Part shown: piece by piece, positions 9,302-18,513 of the stretch
How positions within the stretch are numbered: the stretch's first letter is position 1
Layout: each line of letters begins with the position of its first letter
Assembly (NCBI GenBank): GCA_015231795.1
Contig: JADGAX010000003.1
Coordinates: 248,001-312,000, forward strand
Length of the DNA: 64,000 bases
Direction of reading: 5' to 3'
Origin: Alphaproteobacteria bacterium
GTDB taxonomy: Bacteria; Pseudomonadota; Alphaproteobacteria; Rhodospirillales; WMHbin7
The notes under the pieces: model-generated
What the model saw: only the letters and a program-made list of their open reading frames with translations
Told to the model about the DNA's origin: nothing
The model's database searches: none
Made by a program: the position numbers and the translations under genes

Positions 9302-11545
9302 ATGGATACGATCTTCAGCAAAATAGATTTTACTTTAGGAACGCTAATGGACGCCATTGAATTAGGCGACGTTGGCCTTCCAGATATTCAAAGACCGTTC
9401 GTTTGGAAAAACACCAGCGTAAGAGACCTCTTCGATTCAATGTATCGGGGGTTTCCGGTTGGCTATTTTTTGTTCTGGGAAACGGGGGTGCAGGGTGGGG
9501 CAAGAACCATCGGCACAAACTCAAGCCAAATGGTTCCAAGTAAGTTGATCGTTGATGGGCAGCAACGTCTAACTTCCCTTTATGCCGTGATCAAGGGTGT
9601 GAAGGTTATTCGTGAAAACTATCAGGCAGAGACGATAGAAATTGCTTTCAACCCACTGGAAGAATGCTTCGAGGTGGCTGATGCGGCAACGCGCCAAGAT
9701 AAGGCTTATATTTCTAATATCTCCATATTTTGGTCAAAGGATGCTGACCTTTTCGAAATTGCGGACTCATATCTTGCGGGACTGAGATCCGTTCGCCATT
9801 TGCTTCCTGAAGAAATTAAGAAACTTAGAAACTCTATTAGCAGACTAAGAAATCTTCTTAGTTTTCCGTTTACCGTTCTTCAGCTGTCAGCAACTGCATC
9901 AGAAGAAGAAGTGTCAGAAATTTTTGTGCGTATCAACAGCAAGGGTAAGAAGCTAAATCAGTCGGACTTTATTCTGACGCTAATGTCTGTTTTCTGGGAT
10001 GAAGGAAGAAGCGAATTAGAAAAGTTCTGTCAGGCGGCTCGTCAGCCCGAAATCAGCAAAGCGACCCCATTCAATTACTTCTTTCGTCCGGACCCTGACC
10101 AGTTGCTTAGGGTTTCAATTGGTGTCGCGTTTAGGCGGGCGAGACTAGCTAATGTCTATTCAATCCTTCGGGGCAAGGACTTAGAAACAGGAATCACAAG
10201 TGACACAAGGCGGGAACAGCAGTTCAATCTGCTCAAAGACGCACAGAAAAGAGTGTTAAATCTGCAGTACTGGCACGATTTTATGAAATGCCTAATTAGG
10301 GCGGGCTACAGAAGCGAGCAGATAATAAGCTCACAGACAGTGTTGATCTTCGCCTACATGTTATATCTGATCGGACGAACTGAATTCAAAGTTGACGAAC
10401 ATGAACTGAGGCGCGTTATCTCCCAGTGGCTCTTCATGTCCTGTTTGACTGGGCGGTATACTAGTTCCCCAGAATCTCAAATGGAATTTGACATAGCGCG
10501 TCTCCGGCCTATCGTTGATGCTTCCGAGTTCATCAATACGTTACGAGGCGTGTGTGCGTCGGTGTTAACCGCTGACTTTTGGGCTATCACCTTGCCCATG
10601 GAACTGGCAACTGCGGCCGCTCGTAGCCCTTCGATGTTTGCTTATTTTGCTTCACTGAATGTTTTAAATGCTCGAGTTTTGTTTTCGGACCACACTGTTC
10701 CAGACTTGATGGACCCCTCAGCCATCGCCTACCGCTCTCCCCTCGAGCGTCATCATTTGTTTCCGAAGGCGTACCTTCAGTCGCAAAATATCACTGACAT
10801 GCGAGAGATTAATCAGATTGCTAACTTTACCCTAATTGAGTGGGGGGACAACCTGAAGATTTCTGATCTGCCACCAAAAGAATATGTGCCTCTTCTCTCA
10901 ACAAGATTTGCTCATCCAACGCTGGATCGGATGATGCACTGGCATGCTTTGCCATTCGGTTGGGAAAGTATGAACTATGGCGAGTTCTTGCGAAAACGCA
11001 GAGAAAGCATGGCGCGGATTATCTGTGAGGCCTATGACGTATTGTCTGGTGACGCCACGGCTGAGAAGACGCAAGCACTTCCCCTTGACGAGATCATAGC
11101 CGAAGGAGAAAGCGGAACGACGGAGTTTAAGTCGACTCTCAGGGTTAATCTTCATACGGGAGAAAAAGATGCCCGGATGGAGCTTGCTGTTCTCAAAACA
11201 ATTGCGGCTTTCGTCAACGGTAATGGGGGCACTTTGGTCGTGGGGGTGAGTGATGAAGGCTCACCAGTAGGTATAGAAGTTGATGGTTTTCCAAACGAAG
11301 ATAAAATGGCACTGCATCTTGTTAATCTGTTGAATGACAGAATTGGCCCTCAGCACTCAATGTTTATCCATCCTCGATTTGACGACTATGAGGGAGCAAG
11401 GGTGCTGGTGGTTGAATGTAGGCCAGGTAGAGCCCCTATTTTCGTAAAAGATGGAGCGCAGGAGAGGTTTTTTGTGCGGAACTCAGCGGCTACAGCTGAA
11501 TTGTCAGCTAGCCAAACCCAGGAGTATATAAAGAACAGGTTCTAA
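9302..11545 (+). CDS. DUF262 - HNH/DUF1524-like - Schlafen (AlbA_2) fusion, putative defence protein
   Basis: 747 residues, with a strong GGGAGGGGG before the ATG. Residues 1-230 are DUF262 (GmrS/ParB-like NTPase) with LPDIQRPFVW at 27-36, DGQQRLTSL at 85-93 and VRINSKGKKL at 209-218. A middle helical part leads to an HNH/DUF1524-like segment: RHHLFPKAYL (H484, H485), INQIANFTL (503-511) and NLKISDLPPKEY (517-528). Residues about 600-745 form an AlbA_2/Schlafen domain: E603, E608, K610, then NGNGGTLVVGVSDEGSPVG. GmrSD proteins are modification-dependent restriction enzymes. The gene is visibly AT-richer than its neighbours, with many ATA, TTA and AGA codons, and stands alone, which suggests horizontal acquisition. 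An anti-phage role is inferred. Confidence 0.85.
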   Translation: MDTIFSKIDFTLGTLMDAIELGDVGLPDIQRPFVWKNTSVRDLFDSMYRGFPVGYFLFWETGVQGGARTIGTNSSQMVPSKLIVDGQQRLTSLYAVIKGVKVIRENYQAETIEIAFNPLEECFEVADAATRQDKAYISNISIFWSKDADLFEIADSYLAGLRSVRHLLPEEIKKLRNSISRLRNLLSFPFTVLQLSATASEEEVSEIFVRINSKGKKLNQSDFILTLMSVFWDEGRSELEKFCQAARQPEISKATPFNYFFRPDPDQLLRVSIGVAFRRARLANVYSILRGKDLETGITSDTRREQQFNLLKDAQKRVLNLQYWHDFMKCLIRAGYRSEQIISSQTVLIFAYMLYLIGRTEFKVDEHELRRVISQWLFMSCLTGRYTSSPESQMEFDIARLRPIVDASEFINTLRGVCASVLTADFWAITLPMELATAAARSPSMFAYFASLNVLNARVLFSDHTVPDLMDPSAIAYRSPLERHHLFPKAYLQSQNITDMREINQIANFTLIEWGDNLKISDLPPKEYVPLLSTRFAHPTLDRMMHWHALPFGWESMNYGEFLRKRRESMARIICEAYDVLSGDATAEKTQALPLDEIIAEGESGTTEFKSTLRVNLHTGEKDARMELAVLKTIAAFVNGNGGTLVVGVSDEGSPVGIEVDGFPNEDKMALHLVNLLNDRIGPQHSMFIHPRFDDYEGARVLVVECRPGRAPIFVKDGAQERFFVRNSAATAELSASQTQEYIKNRF

Positions 11546-11555
11546 AGACTATGCG

Positions 11556-12698
11556 TTATGCCGCCTTGGCGGCGGCGGGCAGGTCGGCGGAATCGATCAG
11601 CACGTCGCGGAACAGCAGCAACAGGCCGGTGTCGATCTGTCCCGTCATGTCCATCATGGCCTTCAAGGCTTCATCGGCGGAAAGCGCCGTGCGATAGGGC
11701 CTGCGGTCCGTCATGGCGGTGAAGATGTCAACGATCATGGCCATGCGCACCAGCGAGTTGATGCTTTCGCTGTTCAGCCCCTTGGGATAGCCCGTGCCGT
11801 CCAGCCGCTCGTGATGCTGCTCGATGATCATGCGCACCCCCTTGGGGATGTCGCTGTTGCGCAGCAAAACCAGTCCATTCACTTCGACATGCAGGCGCAG
11901 CAGTTTCCAATCATGGTCGGACAGCGGCCCCACCTTGTTCAGAATGTCTTCCGGCACCGCCATCTTTCCGGCGTCATGCATCAGCCCGCCAGCGGCCAGC
12001 ACCAAACGTTCGTCGTAGGACAGGCCCATGGCCTGTCCGGCCAGCGCCATCAAGGTGGCGGCGCGCAGGCTGTGAACGAAGGAGTAATTGTCGTGATTCT
12101 TAAGGGCGCGCAGAATGTCCTTGTAGCGACCATCGTCGATCGAGGCCAAAAGCGGCGTGCAGCAGTTCTGAACTTCCGCAAAGGGCAGGGGAATGCCGTT
12201 GGACAGCCCCTGGGCTAGGCCAGAGAAAAGAGCCAGGGTCCGGGTCAGGGCCAGCTTCGGTTGCTCGGCCAAGCGGTTCCAGCTTTCCTCGATGCTCTGA
12301 TTGATCAGGGCGGCGATCTTGTCGACCAACTGTACGCGGGTAAAGGGTTTGGCCAGGGTGGCCGCCACGCCCCGCTTCTTGGCGTAGGCCAGGAAGGTTG
12401 AATCAACCTCGGCGCTGGTGCAAACCACGACCGGGCGCTTGTCTTCCGGCAGGCGCAAGACGGCCTCAAGCGTGCTTTGGCAGGTCATCGGTTTGACATC
12501 TTCGTCCAAGATAACCAGGGCGGGTGACGCAGTGCGCATCCAGGCCAAGGCCTCGTTCGAATCGCCAAAGGCGACGACGTTGTATAGCGATCCCAATGCG
12601 TGCTTGATATTGGCGCGGTGCGGGGCGCGGGCATCGATCAGGGCAACGACTGACCGGTCATCCTGACCCGAAAACCCTGCTTCAAGAGAGGCAGACAT
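11556..12698 (-). CDS. Receiver plus HD-GYP domain protein
   Basis: 380 residues. The N-terminal receiver-like domain has a candidate phosphoacceptor D65 (LVILDEDVKP). The C-terminal HD-GYP domain has HDAGKMAVPEDIL, EQHHERLDGTGYPKG and VDIFTAMTDRRPY, so the phosphodiesterase motifs are complete. An in-frame TTG exists at 12713, but GGAG lies about 9 bases before the ATG at 12698, which I prefer. No kinase gene is adjacent. It is convergent with the DUF262 fusion gene, with a 10-base gap. Confidence 0.9.
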   Translation of the reverse strand: MSASLEAGFSGQDDRSVVALIDARAPHRANIKHALGSLYNVVAFGDSNEALAWMRTASPALVILDEDVKPMTCQSTLEAVLRLPEDKRPVVVCTSAEVDSTFLAYAKKRGVAATLAKPFTRVQLVDKIAALINQSIEESWNRLAEQPKLALTRTLALFSGLAQGLSNGIPLPFAEVQNCCTPLLASIDDGRYKDILRALKNHDNYSFVHSLRAATLMALAGQAMGLSYDERLVLAAGGLMHDAGKMAVPEDILNKVGPLSDHDWKLLRLHVEVNGLVLLRNSDIPKGVRMIIEQHHERLDGTGYPKGLNSESINSLVRMAMIVDIFTAMTDRRPYRTALSADEALKAMMDMTGQIDTGLLLLFRDVLIDSADLPAAAKAA

Positions 12699-12860
12699 AC
12701 AGCACCACTCCAATTTTCATCTGTTTAACATCCTCGCCCCGGGCAGGATTTGGAGCAAGTAAAAAACATATATATGACCTTTTTCGATACGATATGTTAA
12801 CCCTTTATAAACCTTAGAAATTTTATGACGAATTAAAGACGTTAAAAGGATCGGCCACAT

Positions 12861-12898
12861 AAAAAGAGGGAGGCTCTCGGATCAGAGAAACCTCCCTC
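12861..12898 (-). terminator. Rho-independent terminator of the chemoreceptor gene
   Basis: On the minus strand GAGGGAGG pairs with CCTCCCTC (12891-12898 with 12866-12873), with an inner TCTC/GAGA pairing, and TTTTT follows. It lies 57 bases after the chemoreceptor stop. Confidence 0.85.
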
Positions 12899-12955
12899 GC
12901 TTTATTGGCCGCCATATCAAGCCGTTGAGGCCTGACGGGCGGTGGTATCCGGTGA

Positions 12956-15103
12956 TCAGCCTGCCCTGAGATGGGCGATGAAGCGGCTGACGTCCTCGCG
13001 CAAATGTTCGGACTGGCCAGACAGGCCCTGCGCCGCGCCCAACACTTGGCCGGCGGCGCTGCCGGTCTCGGTCGATGCCTGGGTAACGCCCGAGATATTG
13101 GCCGACACTTCATTGGTGCCCGCCGAAGCCTGCTGAACGCTGCGGCTGATTTCGGCGGTGGCCGCCCCTTGCTCCTCGACCGCAGTGGCGATGGCGGAAG
13201 CGATTTCGCTGATCTTGGCGATGGTGTTGGTGATGCCCTCGATACCCTGCACGGCCTCGTGGGTGGCGTTCTGCACGGCGGCGATTTGGGCGCCGATCTC
13301 GTCGGTCGCCTTGGCGGTTTGGTTGGCGAGGCTTTTGACCTCGTTGGCCACCACGGCGAATCCCTTGCCCGCGTCGCCCGCCCTGGCCGCTTCAATCGTC
13401 GCGTTCAAGGCCAGCAGATTGGTCTGCGAAGCGATGTCGGTGATCAGGCTGACCACTTCGCCGATCTTGGCGACGGCGCCCGCCAACCCCTGAACCCGCG
13501 AATTGACCTTGGTGGCTTCCTCCACCGCGCCCGAAGACACTTTGGCCGAATCCTCGACCCGATGGGTAATTTCTTGGATCGAGCTGGACAGTTCTTCGGC
13601 TGCCGATGCCACGGTCTGCACATTGGCCGACGCCTCTTCCGAGGCCGCCGCAACGGCGGCCGCTTGGCGATGCGTCTGCTCGGCCATGGCCGACAGCGAT
13701 TGGGCCGAGGCGTGCAGCTCGGTCGCGGAACCGGAAACCGCCGTCACGATGTTCAGCACGCTCTTTTCGAAATTATCGGCCATGTCGATCAGCAACTGGC
13801 GTTGCTTTTCTTCAGACTCATGCTTGAGGCGCTCCTGCTCGACCTGCATCTTTTCCACTTCGATCAGGTTCTGCTTGAAGACCTCGACGGCGCGGGCCAT
13901 TTCGCCCACCTCGTCATGCTTGGCCGTATAAGGAACGTCGACAGCGCGTTCGCCGGATTTCAACCGGTTCATCACCATCGTCATGGCGGCGATGGGATTG
14001 ACGATCGAGCGCCCGGCCATGATGCCCAGCAAGGCGATCACGCCTGCCAGAACGGCACCGGCAATCAACATGAAATTGCGCATTTGGCTGACCGGTTCGT
14101 GGACTTCATCCGTGTCGATTTCCGCAATGATGGCGTATTTTGTGCCCAGAAATTCCAGTAGACCATAGGAAGACAGAACGGGCGTGCCGCGATAATCAAG
14201 AATCTCCTTGGCGCCGCTTTCGCCCTTTATGGCTGCCCTGACCGTTTCGGTATCGACCTTGGTCTTCAGAATGGTCGTCTCCTTCGAGAAGCGGGAATCG
14301 CTGCGCATCAACGAATCTGTGCCGACGATATAGGTCTCGCCGCTTTTGCCCATGCCTGCCGCTGTTTGCATCACCTTGTTGATCCGCTCGATCGGCATTT
14401 GGAAGAGCAAGGCGCCCCTGAAGGCGCCATCCATTCCCATAAGCGGCGCGCCGATAAAGGCGGCGGGCACGTTGTTCGATGGGGCATAGGGTTTGAAGTC
14501 AGCATATTGCGCCCCCCCCTGTGGTTTGGCGGCGATGCTGCGGAACAGTTCGGCGATGTTGGTGTCCTTCCAGGGGCCGTTCAGCAGATTTGTCGCGAAA
14601 TCCTCTTCCTTGAAGACGCTGTAAACGATATCTCCCGATTTACTAACCAAGAACACGTCGTAATAGCCGCGCTCTTCGACCAGTCTGCGCAGCCACGGAT
14701 GATGGTCGGCATGCACCTTGCTCCAGCCAGACCCATCCTTGGCGTCGTCAAGTTTGTGCTTTTCGCCTGCCGGATACTTGTTGTCCTTGATATAGGCTTT
14801 TTTCAAGATGTCGGTGACGCCGCCGCCAAAAGTGGCGAACTCCTTCTCGAACTCGAGTTCCGCCTCCTGAATTTCCTTGTTGCTGGCCAGCAACGAGAGA
14901 TCTTGGCGGATTGATTCAAGATACGCCGTCAGTTCGTTGCGCCTGGCGTCATTCAGAGCCGACAACATGTTCTGGGCGCCCTGCTTCAACTCGTAGGCCG
15001 ACTTCTGGTAGGCGATAACGCCGATGATGAGAGCGGCCAAAACCGACATACCCACAATTATGGCTGGCAGTTTCACGGCAATGCGAAGGGAGGGAAGGGA
15101 CAT
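12956..15103 (-). CDS. Methyl-accepting chemotaxis protein with Cache-type periplasmic domain
   Basis: 715 residues. TM1 is at about 12-32, followed by a periplasmic region of about 300 residues with Cache-like stretches ([20 protein letters not shown], then a second half with [20 protein letters not shown]). TM2 lies near 343-363 ([21 protein letters not shown]), then a HAMP domain and a methyl-accepting signalling domain. The hairpin tip reads [39 protein letters not shown]. It probably senses a small molecule in the periplasm; the ligand is unknown. No che genes are nearby, so it works with a kinase encoded elsewhere. A 37-bp palindrome lies just upstream and a strong terminator just downstream, so it is monocistronic. 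Confidence 0.95.
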   Translation of the reverse strand: MSLPSLRIAVKLPAIIVGMSVLAALIIGVIAYQKSAYELKQGAQNMLSALNDARRNELTAYLESIRQDLSLLASNKEIQEAELEFEKEFATFGGGVTDILKKAYIKDNKYPAGEKHKLDDAKDGSGWSKVHADHHPWLRRLVEERGYYDVFLVSKSGDIVYSVFKEEDFATNLLNGPWKDTNIAELFRSIAAKPQGGAQYADFKPYAPSNNVPAAFIGAPLMGMDGAFRGALLFQMPIERINKVMQTAAGMGKSGETYIVGTDSLMRSDSRFSKETTILKTKVDTETVRAAIKGESGAKEILDYRGTPVLSSYGLLEFLGTKYAIIAEIDTDEVHEPVSQMRNFMLIAGAVLAGVIALLGIMAGRSIVNPIAAMTMVMNRLKSGERAVDVPYTAKHDEVGEMARAVEVFKQNLIEVEKMQVEQERLKHESEEKQRQLLIDMADNFEKSVLNIVTAVSGSATELHASAQSLSAMAEQTHRQAAAVAAASEEASANVQTVASAAEELSSSIQEITHRVEDSAKVSSGAVEEATKVNSRVQGLAGAVAKIGEVVSLITDIASQTNLLALNATIEAARAGDAGKGFAVVANEVKSLANQTAKATDEIGAQIAAVQNATHEAVQGIEGITNTIAKISEIASAIATAVEEQGAATAEISRSVQQASAGTNEVSANISGVTQASTETGSAAGQVLGAAQGLSGQSEHLREDVSRFIAHLRAG

Positions 15104-15146
15104 GGTCAGACTCCTGTACCGTCACGCGGGCGCTTGAAAATGCGGC

Positions 15147-15183
15147 GTGAATAAACAATGAATTGTATTCATGATTTATTCAC
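15147..15183. promoter_or_regulatory. 37-bp near-perfect palindrome upstream of the chemoreceptor
   Basis: The left arm GTGAATAAA (15147-15155) and the right arm TTTATTCAC (15175-15183) are exact inverses. Inside them ATGAAT at 15058-type spacing is mirrored as well: AATGAAT (15057+100 to 15163) pairs with ATTCAT (15067+100 to 15172); in plain terms bases 15158-15163 pair with 15167-15172. Only the pairs 15156/15174 and 15157/15173 mismatch. It lies 44-80 bases before the chemoreceptor start, in AT-rich DNA, where a promoter would be. A dimeric or tetrameric regulator site is likely. Confidence 0.55.
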
Positions 15184-15297
15184 ACGCTAGCGCTGTCAAG
15201 TAATATGACTCATTTGTTTCAAATAAATAGTTTTGCTTCGCGGGCAAATCTGGAAAGCGCTTTGAAGAATAGAAAATTGTTCACGCCAAGAACGTTA

Positions 15298-15555
15298 TCA
15301 ATCAATAAACAAAAGCCATTGCTCCTTTATGAATGTTTTGACGCCTTCTAATATTATAAAGCTGAAATCTGTTATTCCTTTTCCTTTGATGCTGAGCCGC
15401 AAGGGCAAGAGTAAGCCCATGACGAGGAGTAGCGTTCCAATTGAAGAGGTGGCGATTAAAGATATTCCAAATTTGAGTCGTAAAATTTCATTGTCATTCC
15501 CTATCGAAATTTCATATAACCGGGGCTTCACGTAATTTTCTTCCACGGAGGACAT
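15298..15555 (-). CDS. Possible small membrane protein (weak)
   Basis: An 85-codon frame in the 457-base stretch between the chemoreceptor and the DsrE-like gene. It encodes one strong hydrophobic segment (SLIATSSIGTLLLVMGLLLP). I see no ribosome binding site, its start overlaps the leader of the DsrE-like gene, and the base composition is AT-rich intergenic. It may be chance. Apart from this frame and the palindrome, I see nothing in 15104-15560. Confidence 0.2.
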   Translation of the reverse strand: MSSVEENYVKPRLYEISIGNDNEILRLKFGISLIATSSIGTLLLVMGLLLPLRLSIKGKGITDFSFIILEGVKTFIKEQWLLFID

Positions 15556-15560
15556 GCCCG

Positions 15561-15959
15561 ATGGCTGCGGCGCCGCTCTTCATTCTGCTGTGTTCCGGCG
15601 AGCACGAAAAGATTCAAATGGCCGCCATGCTGGCCTCGGTGGCGGCGGTTTCTGACCGTCCCGTCCGCGTTTTCGTCAGCATGAACGCCATTCTGGCCTT
15701 TGAAAAAGGAAAAAGTGCCGAGGAACGCTATCATGGCGGCGAGTTTTCGCGCCTGATCAAGGAAAACAAGGTTCCCGACGCCATCGAGCTGTTCGGCCAA
15801 GGCAAGATGTTGGGCGACATGACCATGCATGCCTGTTCGATGGTGATGGATCTCAAAAAATGGGAACTCGACCATTTGGCCGATGGGCTGTTTGACGGTA
15901 TGTTGGGCCTGACCAAGTTCTTGGCCGACGCCGAAGACGGCGAATTGATGACACTGTAG
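15561..15959 (+). CDS. DsrE/DsrF-like family protein
   Basis: 132 residues. GGAGGA lies 8 bases before the ATG. The N-terminal FILLCSGEHEKIQMAAMLASVAA and the RVFVSMNAILAF strand fit the DsrE-like fold, which handles sulfur or persulfide transfer. Cys are at residue 11 (LLCSG) and near 98 (HACSMVMD). The next gene encodes a TusA-type carrier, followed by an SQR-like flavoprotein, so it likely takes part in sulfane-sulfur trafficking. Whether either Cys is the active one is not shown. Confidence 0.85.
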   Translation: MAAAPLFILLCSGEHEKIQMAAMLASVAAVSDRPVRVFVSMNAILAFEKGKSAEERYHGGEFSRLIKENKVPDAIELFGQGKMLGDMTMHACSMVMDLKKWELDHLADGLFDGMLGLTKFLADAEDGELMTL

Positions 15960-15973
15960 GAGAGTTTACGAGC

Positions 15974-16195
15974 ATGCAAACGATTGACGCGCGCGGCGCC
16001 TTTTGCCCTGGCCCCTTGATGGAGCTGATCGCCGCCTTGAAGCTGTCGGCCATCGGCGACCAGATCGAGATTTTGTCCACCGACAAGGGTTCGGTCGCGG
16101 ACGTGCCCGAATGGGTGGCTAAGGTCGGGCATAAAATGGTCGGCGTGACAGAAAAGGGCGATCACTGGAGCATCGTGGTCGAAAAAGCCAAGTAA
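15974..16195 (+). CDS. TusA-family sulfur carrier protein
   Basis: 73 residues with the C-P-x-P signature (FCPGPLMELI, Cys near residue 12), typical of TusA/SirA-like proteins that carry sulfur as a persulfide on that Cys. It lies 14 bases after the DsrE-like gene and about 93 bases before the SQR-like gene. It probably accepts sulfur from, or gives it to, these partners rather than acting in tRNA thiolation. A second TusA-like gene lies at 18076-18300. Confidence 0.88.
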   Translation: MQTIDARGAFCPGPLMELIAALKLSAIGDQIEILSTDKGSVADVPEWVAKVGHKMVGVTEKGDHWSIVVEKAK

Positions 16196-16288
16196 GAGCA
16201 GGGCGGCATCTGGCCGCAATGGTTGCCGCAGGGTGCCAGCAAGACGCCCGCGGCAGCTTGAAACAGGTAAAATCTGGGAGATAGAAGG

Positions 16289-17428
16289 ATGGCGAAGAAC
16301 ATTCTGATTGTCGGCGGCGGCTTGGCGGGCACGATCGTGGCCAACGGGCTGTGCCGTCAGCTTGCCCCGCAGTTGCGCTCGGGCGAGGTGGTGATCACCA
16401 TGCTGGGCACCACCGAAACCCACATGTACCAGCCGGGTCTTTTGTATGTGCCCTTCGGGCGCATCCGCGAGCACGAGCTGTTTCGCGATCAACGCAAGGT
16501 TCTGGACCGGCGCGTGATTTTTCACGTCGATCCGGCAAAGCATATCGATGTCGAAAAGAATCAGGTGTCGACCGCGGGCGGACGCACGCTGAAATACGAT
16601 TATCTGGTGCTGGCCACCGGTTCGCGCATCATGCCCCAATCCATTCCCGGCATGGTCGAGGGCGGACACTGGTTCTACGATCTCGAAGGTGCGCGCAAGA
16701 TGCGCGACGCGCTTTCCAAGTTCGAGGGCGGCAAGATCATCGTGAACGCCAACGCGCCGCACAAGTGCCCGGTGGCGCCCTTGGAAATCACCTTCATGCT
16801 CTATGACTATCTGAAGGCCAAGAACCTGCTCGACAAGAGCGAGATCATCTACACCTATCCGATCGGCCGCTTGCATGCCTTGGAGCCAGTGGCCTTGTGG
16901 GCCAAGCCCGAGTTCGACAAGCTGGGCATCAAGTACGAAACCTTCTTCAATACGGAATCGGTCGATCCCGGCGCCAAGACCATCACTTCGGCGGAAGGGG
17001 TGACGCTGCCTTACGATCTGCTGGTCACCATTCCGCCGCACCAAGGCGCGCAGGTCATCGTCGATTCCGACCTTGGCAAGGGCGGCTGGGTGCCGACCAA
17101 CACCAAGACGCTGCATCGCGACGGCTCGACCAATATCTTCGTCTGCGGCGACACCACCAACATCCCGATCTCGAAGGCCGGTTCGACGGCTCATTTCGAG
17201 GCCGACGTTCTGATCGACAATCTGGCCTCGTTGCTCACCGAGAATCGCATGGCTCGCGATTACGACGGCAAGGTTTTCTGCTTCATCGAAACGGGCAGCA
17301 GCACGGGCACCTATGTGTGGTTCAACTACACCACGCCGCCCAATCCCGGCCCGCCGTCGCAGATGGTGCATTGGTTCAAACTGGCTTACAACCGCCTGTA
17401 CTGGTTGTCCGCCAAGGGCCTGCTCTAG
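16289..17428 (+). CDS. SQR-like FAD-dependent oxidoreductase
   Basis: 379 residues. GGGAG precedes the ATG. The FAD Rossmann motif is at 6-14 (LIVGGGLAG), LATGSR is at 108-113, and FVCGDTTNIP at 284-293. C160 (HKCPVAPLE) falls exactly where sulfide:quinone oxidoreductases keep a catalytic Cys, and C331 (VFCFIETG) matches the C-terminal one; no third Cys of the classical set is seen. The C-terminal amphipathic region (MVHWFKLAYNRLYWLSAKGLL) is typical of membrane-bound members. It likely oxidises sulfide or a persulfide on a carrier and reduces quinone. Genes for DsrE-like, TusA and DUF1641 proteins flank it. Confidence 0.85.
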   Translation: MAKNILIVGGGLAGTIVANGLCRQLAPQLRSGEVVITMLGTTETHMYQPGLLYVPFGRIREHELFRDQRKVLDRRVIFHVDPAKHIDVEKNQVSTAGGRTLKYDYLVLATGSRIMPQSIPGMVEGGHWFYDLEGARKMRDALSKFEGGKIIVNANAPHKCPVAPLEITFMLYDYLKAKNLLDKSEIIYTYPIGRLHALEPVALWAKPEFDKLGIKYETFFNTESVDPGAKTITSAEGVTLPYDLLVTIPPHQGAQVIVDSDLGKGGWVPTNTKTLHRDGSTNIFVCGDTTNIPISKAGSTAHFEADVLIDNLASLLTENRMARDYDGKVFCFIETGSSTGTYVWFNYTTPPNPGPPSQMVHWFKLAYNRLYWLSAKGLL

Positions 17429-17446
17429 GCCACGGAGAACGACAGG

Positions 17447-17980
17447 ATGAACCAGATACCTCCCAATCCCTATGCTGGAGAAATGGCAAGGCTGGCCCAG
17501 GCGGCCGGCGAAGCCATGACCGACAGCATGGTCGAGCGGCTGACCACCACGGGCGCCAACGCGCTCGAGGTCGTGGACCGCTTGAACGAGGCGGACACCA
17601 AGGAAGCCGTTCTTTCCTTGATCGACGCGCTCACCATGATGCACAAGACGGGCGCCCTGACCACGGTGGTGGAAACCGTCATGCTGATCCACGCCGCTCG
17701 TGCGGCGATGACGGACAGCATGGTCGATCGCTTGACGGCCTTCGTGGAACACATGATGACCAATCTGGCGACCGAGGACATGGCGACCATGGCCCACGAA
17801 GCCAAGGCGGCTATGGAAGATGCGCTTGAATCTTGCGCCCGCAAGCCAGCGCCCAAGAGCATCTTCGGCCTGATCGGCATGATGAACGATCCGGACGCCC
17901 TGAAGGCCATCAATTTCCTGCTGTCTTTCAGTTGCAAACTGCGCCAGCGCGCCACAGTGCTGAGCAAGCATACCGACTAA
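17447..17980 (+). CDS. DUF1641 family protein
   Basis: 177 residues, helical, Met- and Ala-rich, lying 18 bases after the SQR-like gene. It contains an internal repeat: DSMVERLTTTG near residue 26 and DSMVDRLTAFV near 88. The C-terminal part (IFGLIGMMNDPDALKAINFLLSF) matches the DUF1641 pattern. DUF1641 proteins are often encoded with SQR-like flavoproteins or formate dehydrogenases; the biochemical role is unknown. A strong terminator follows. Confidence 0.8.
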   Translation: MNQIPPNPYAGEMARLAQAAGEAMTDSMVERLTTTGANALEVVDRLNEADTKEAVLSLIDALTMMHKTGALTTVVETVMLIHAARAAMTDSMVDRLTAFVEHMMTNLATEDMATMAHEAKAAMEDALESCARKPAPKSIFGLIGMMNDPDALKAINFLLSFSCKLRQRATVLSKHTD

Positions 17981-18003
17981 GCTGTCAGTGATTAGCTTTC
18001 AGC

Positions 18004-18034
18004 AAAAAGGCCGGGGAGAATTCCCCGGCCTTTT
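18004..18034. terminator. Bidirectional terminator between DUF1641 and tusA-like genes
   Basis: GGCCGGGGA (18009-18017) pairs with TCCCCGGCC (18022-18030) over a 4-base loop. It is flanked by AAAAA and TTTT, so it can stop transcription from both convergent genes. Confidence 0.92.
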
Positions 18035-18075
18035 CCATTCCGTTGAAAGCAGTCGGCCGAGGCCGACAACCCTTC

Positions 18076-18300
18076 TTACGACTTGCGCTTGATCAGGAAG
18101 CGGTAGGTGCCGCCCATGTCCTTGCTTTCGACCAGTTCATTGCCGGTCTGGCGGCAGAAGGCGTCGAAATCCTTGACCGAGCCGGGGTCGGTGGCCAGCA
18201 CCTCCAGCGTCTCGCCAATCGCCACATCCTTGATCGCCTTCTTGGCGCGCAGGATGGGAAGCGGGCAGTTCAGTCCTTTGACGTCGAGGGTGGTGGTCAT
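18076..18300 (-). CDS. TusA-family sulfur carrier protein (second copy)
   Basis: 74 residues. The ATG at 18300 is preceded by GGAGGA with good spacing; an upstream in-frame TTG at 18318 is less likely because that ribosome site would lie inside the gene. The signature is LNCPLPILRAKKAI (C-P-x-P). It ends with the typical GGTYRFLIKRKS. It is convergent with the sulfur operon and shares its terminator. Its sequence differs clearly from the first TusA, so the two carriers may serve different routes. Confidence 0.88.
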   Translation of the reverse strand: MTTTLDVKGLNCPLPILRAKKAIKDVAIGETLEVLATDPGSVKDFDAFCRQTGNELVESKDMGGTYRFLIKRKS

Positions 18301-18513
18301 GAAGAAGGCTCCTCCCAATGGGTTGGTTTGTCTGACCTAATAAATTAGACGATCCAAATATAGTGTGTCAAGAATTTGCGGCTTTTCTTGCGTAACGGCA
18401 AGAGAGAAAGGGCTTTTCCGCCAAAAATCACGGTTCTTGCCTTGTCGCCATGGGGATGGATCGATTACAAGAAGAATTCAAAATAGGGAACAATAATTAG
18501 GGGAAACTCCCGA

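Noticed and set aside
12971-14161. 396-codon plus-strand frame over the chemoreceptor
   Set aside because: Gly/His-rich shadow; the minus-strand gene has complete HAMP and signalling domains.
15731-17971. 746-codon minus-strand frame across the sulfur operon
   Set aside because: It is antisense to four well-supported genes and shows no protein family features.
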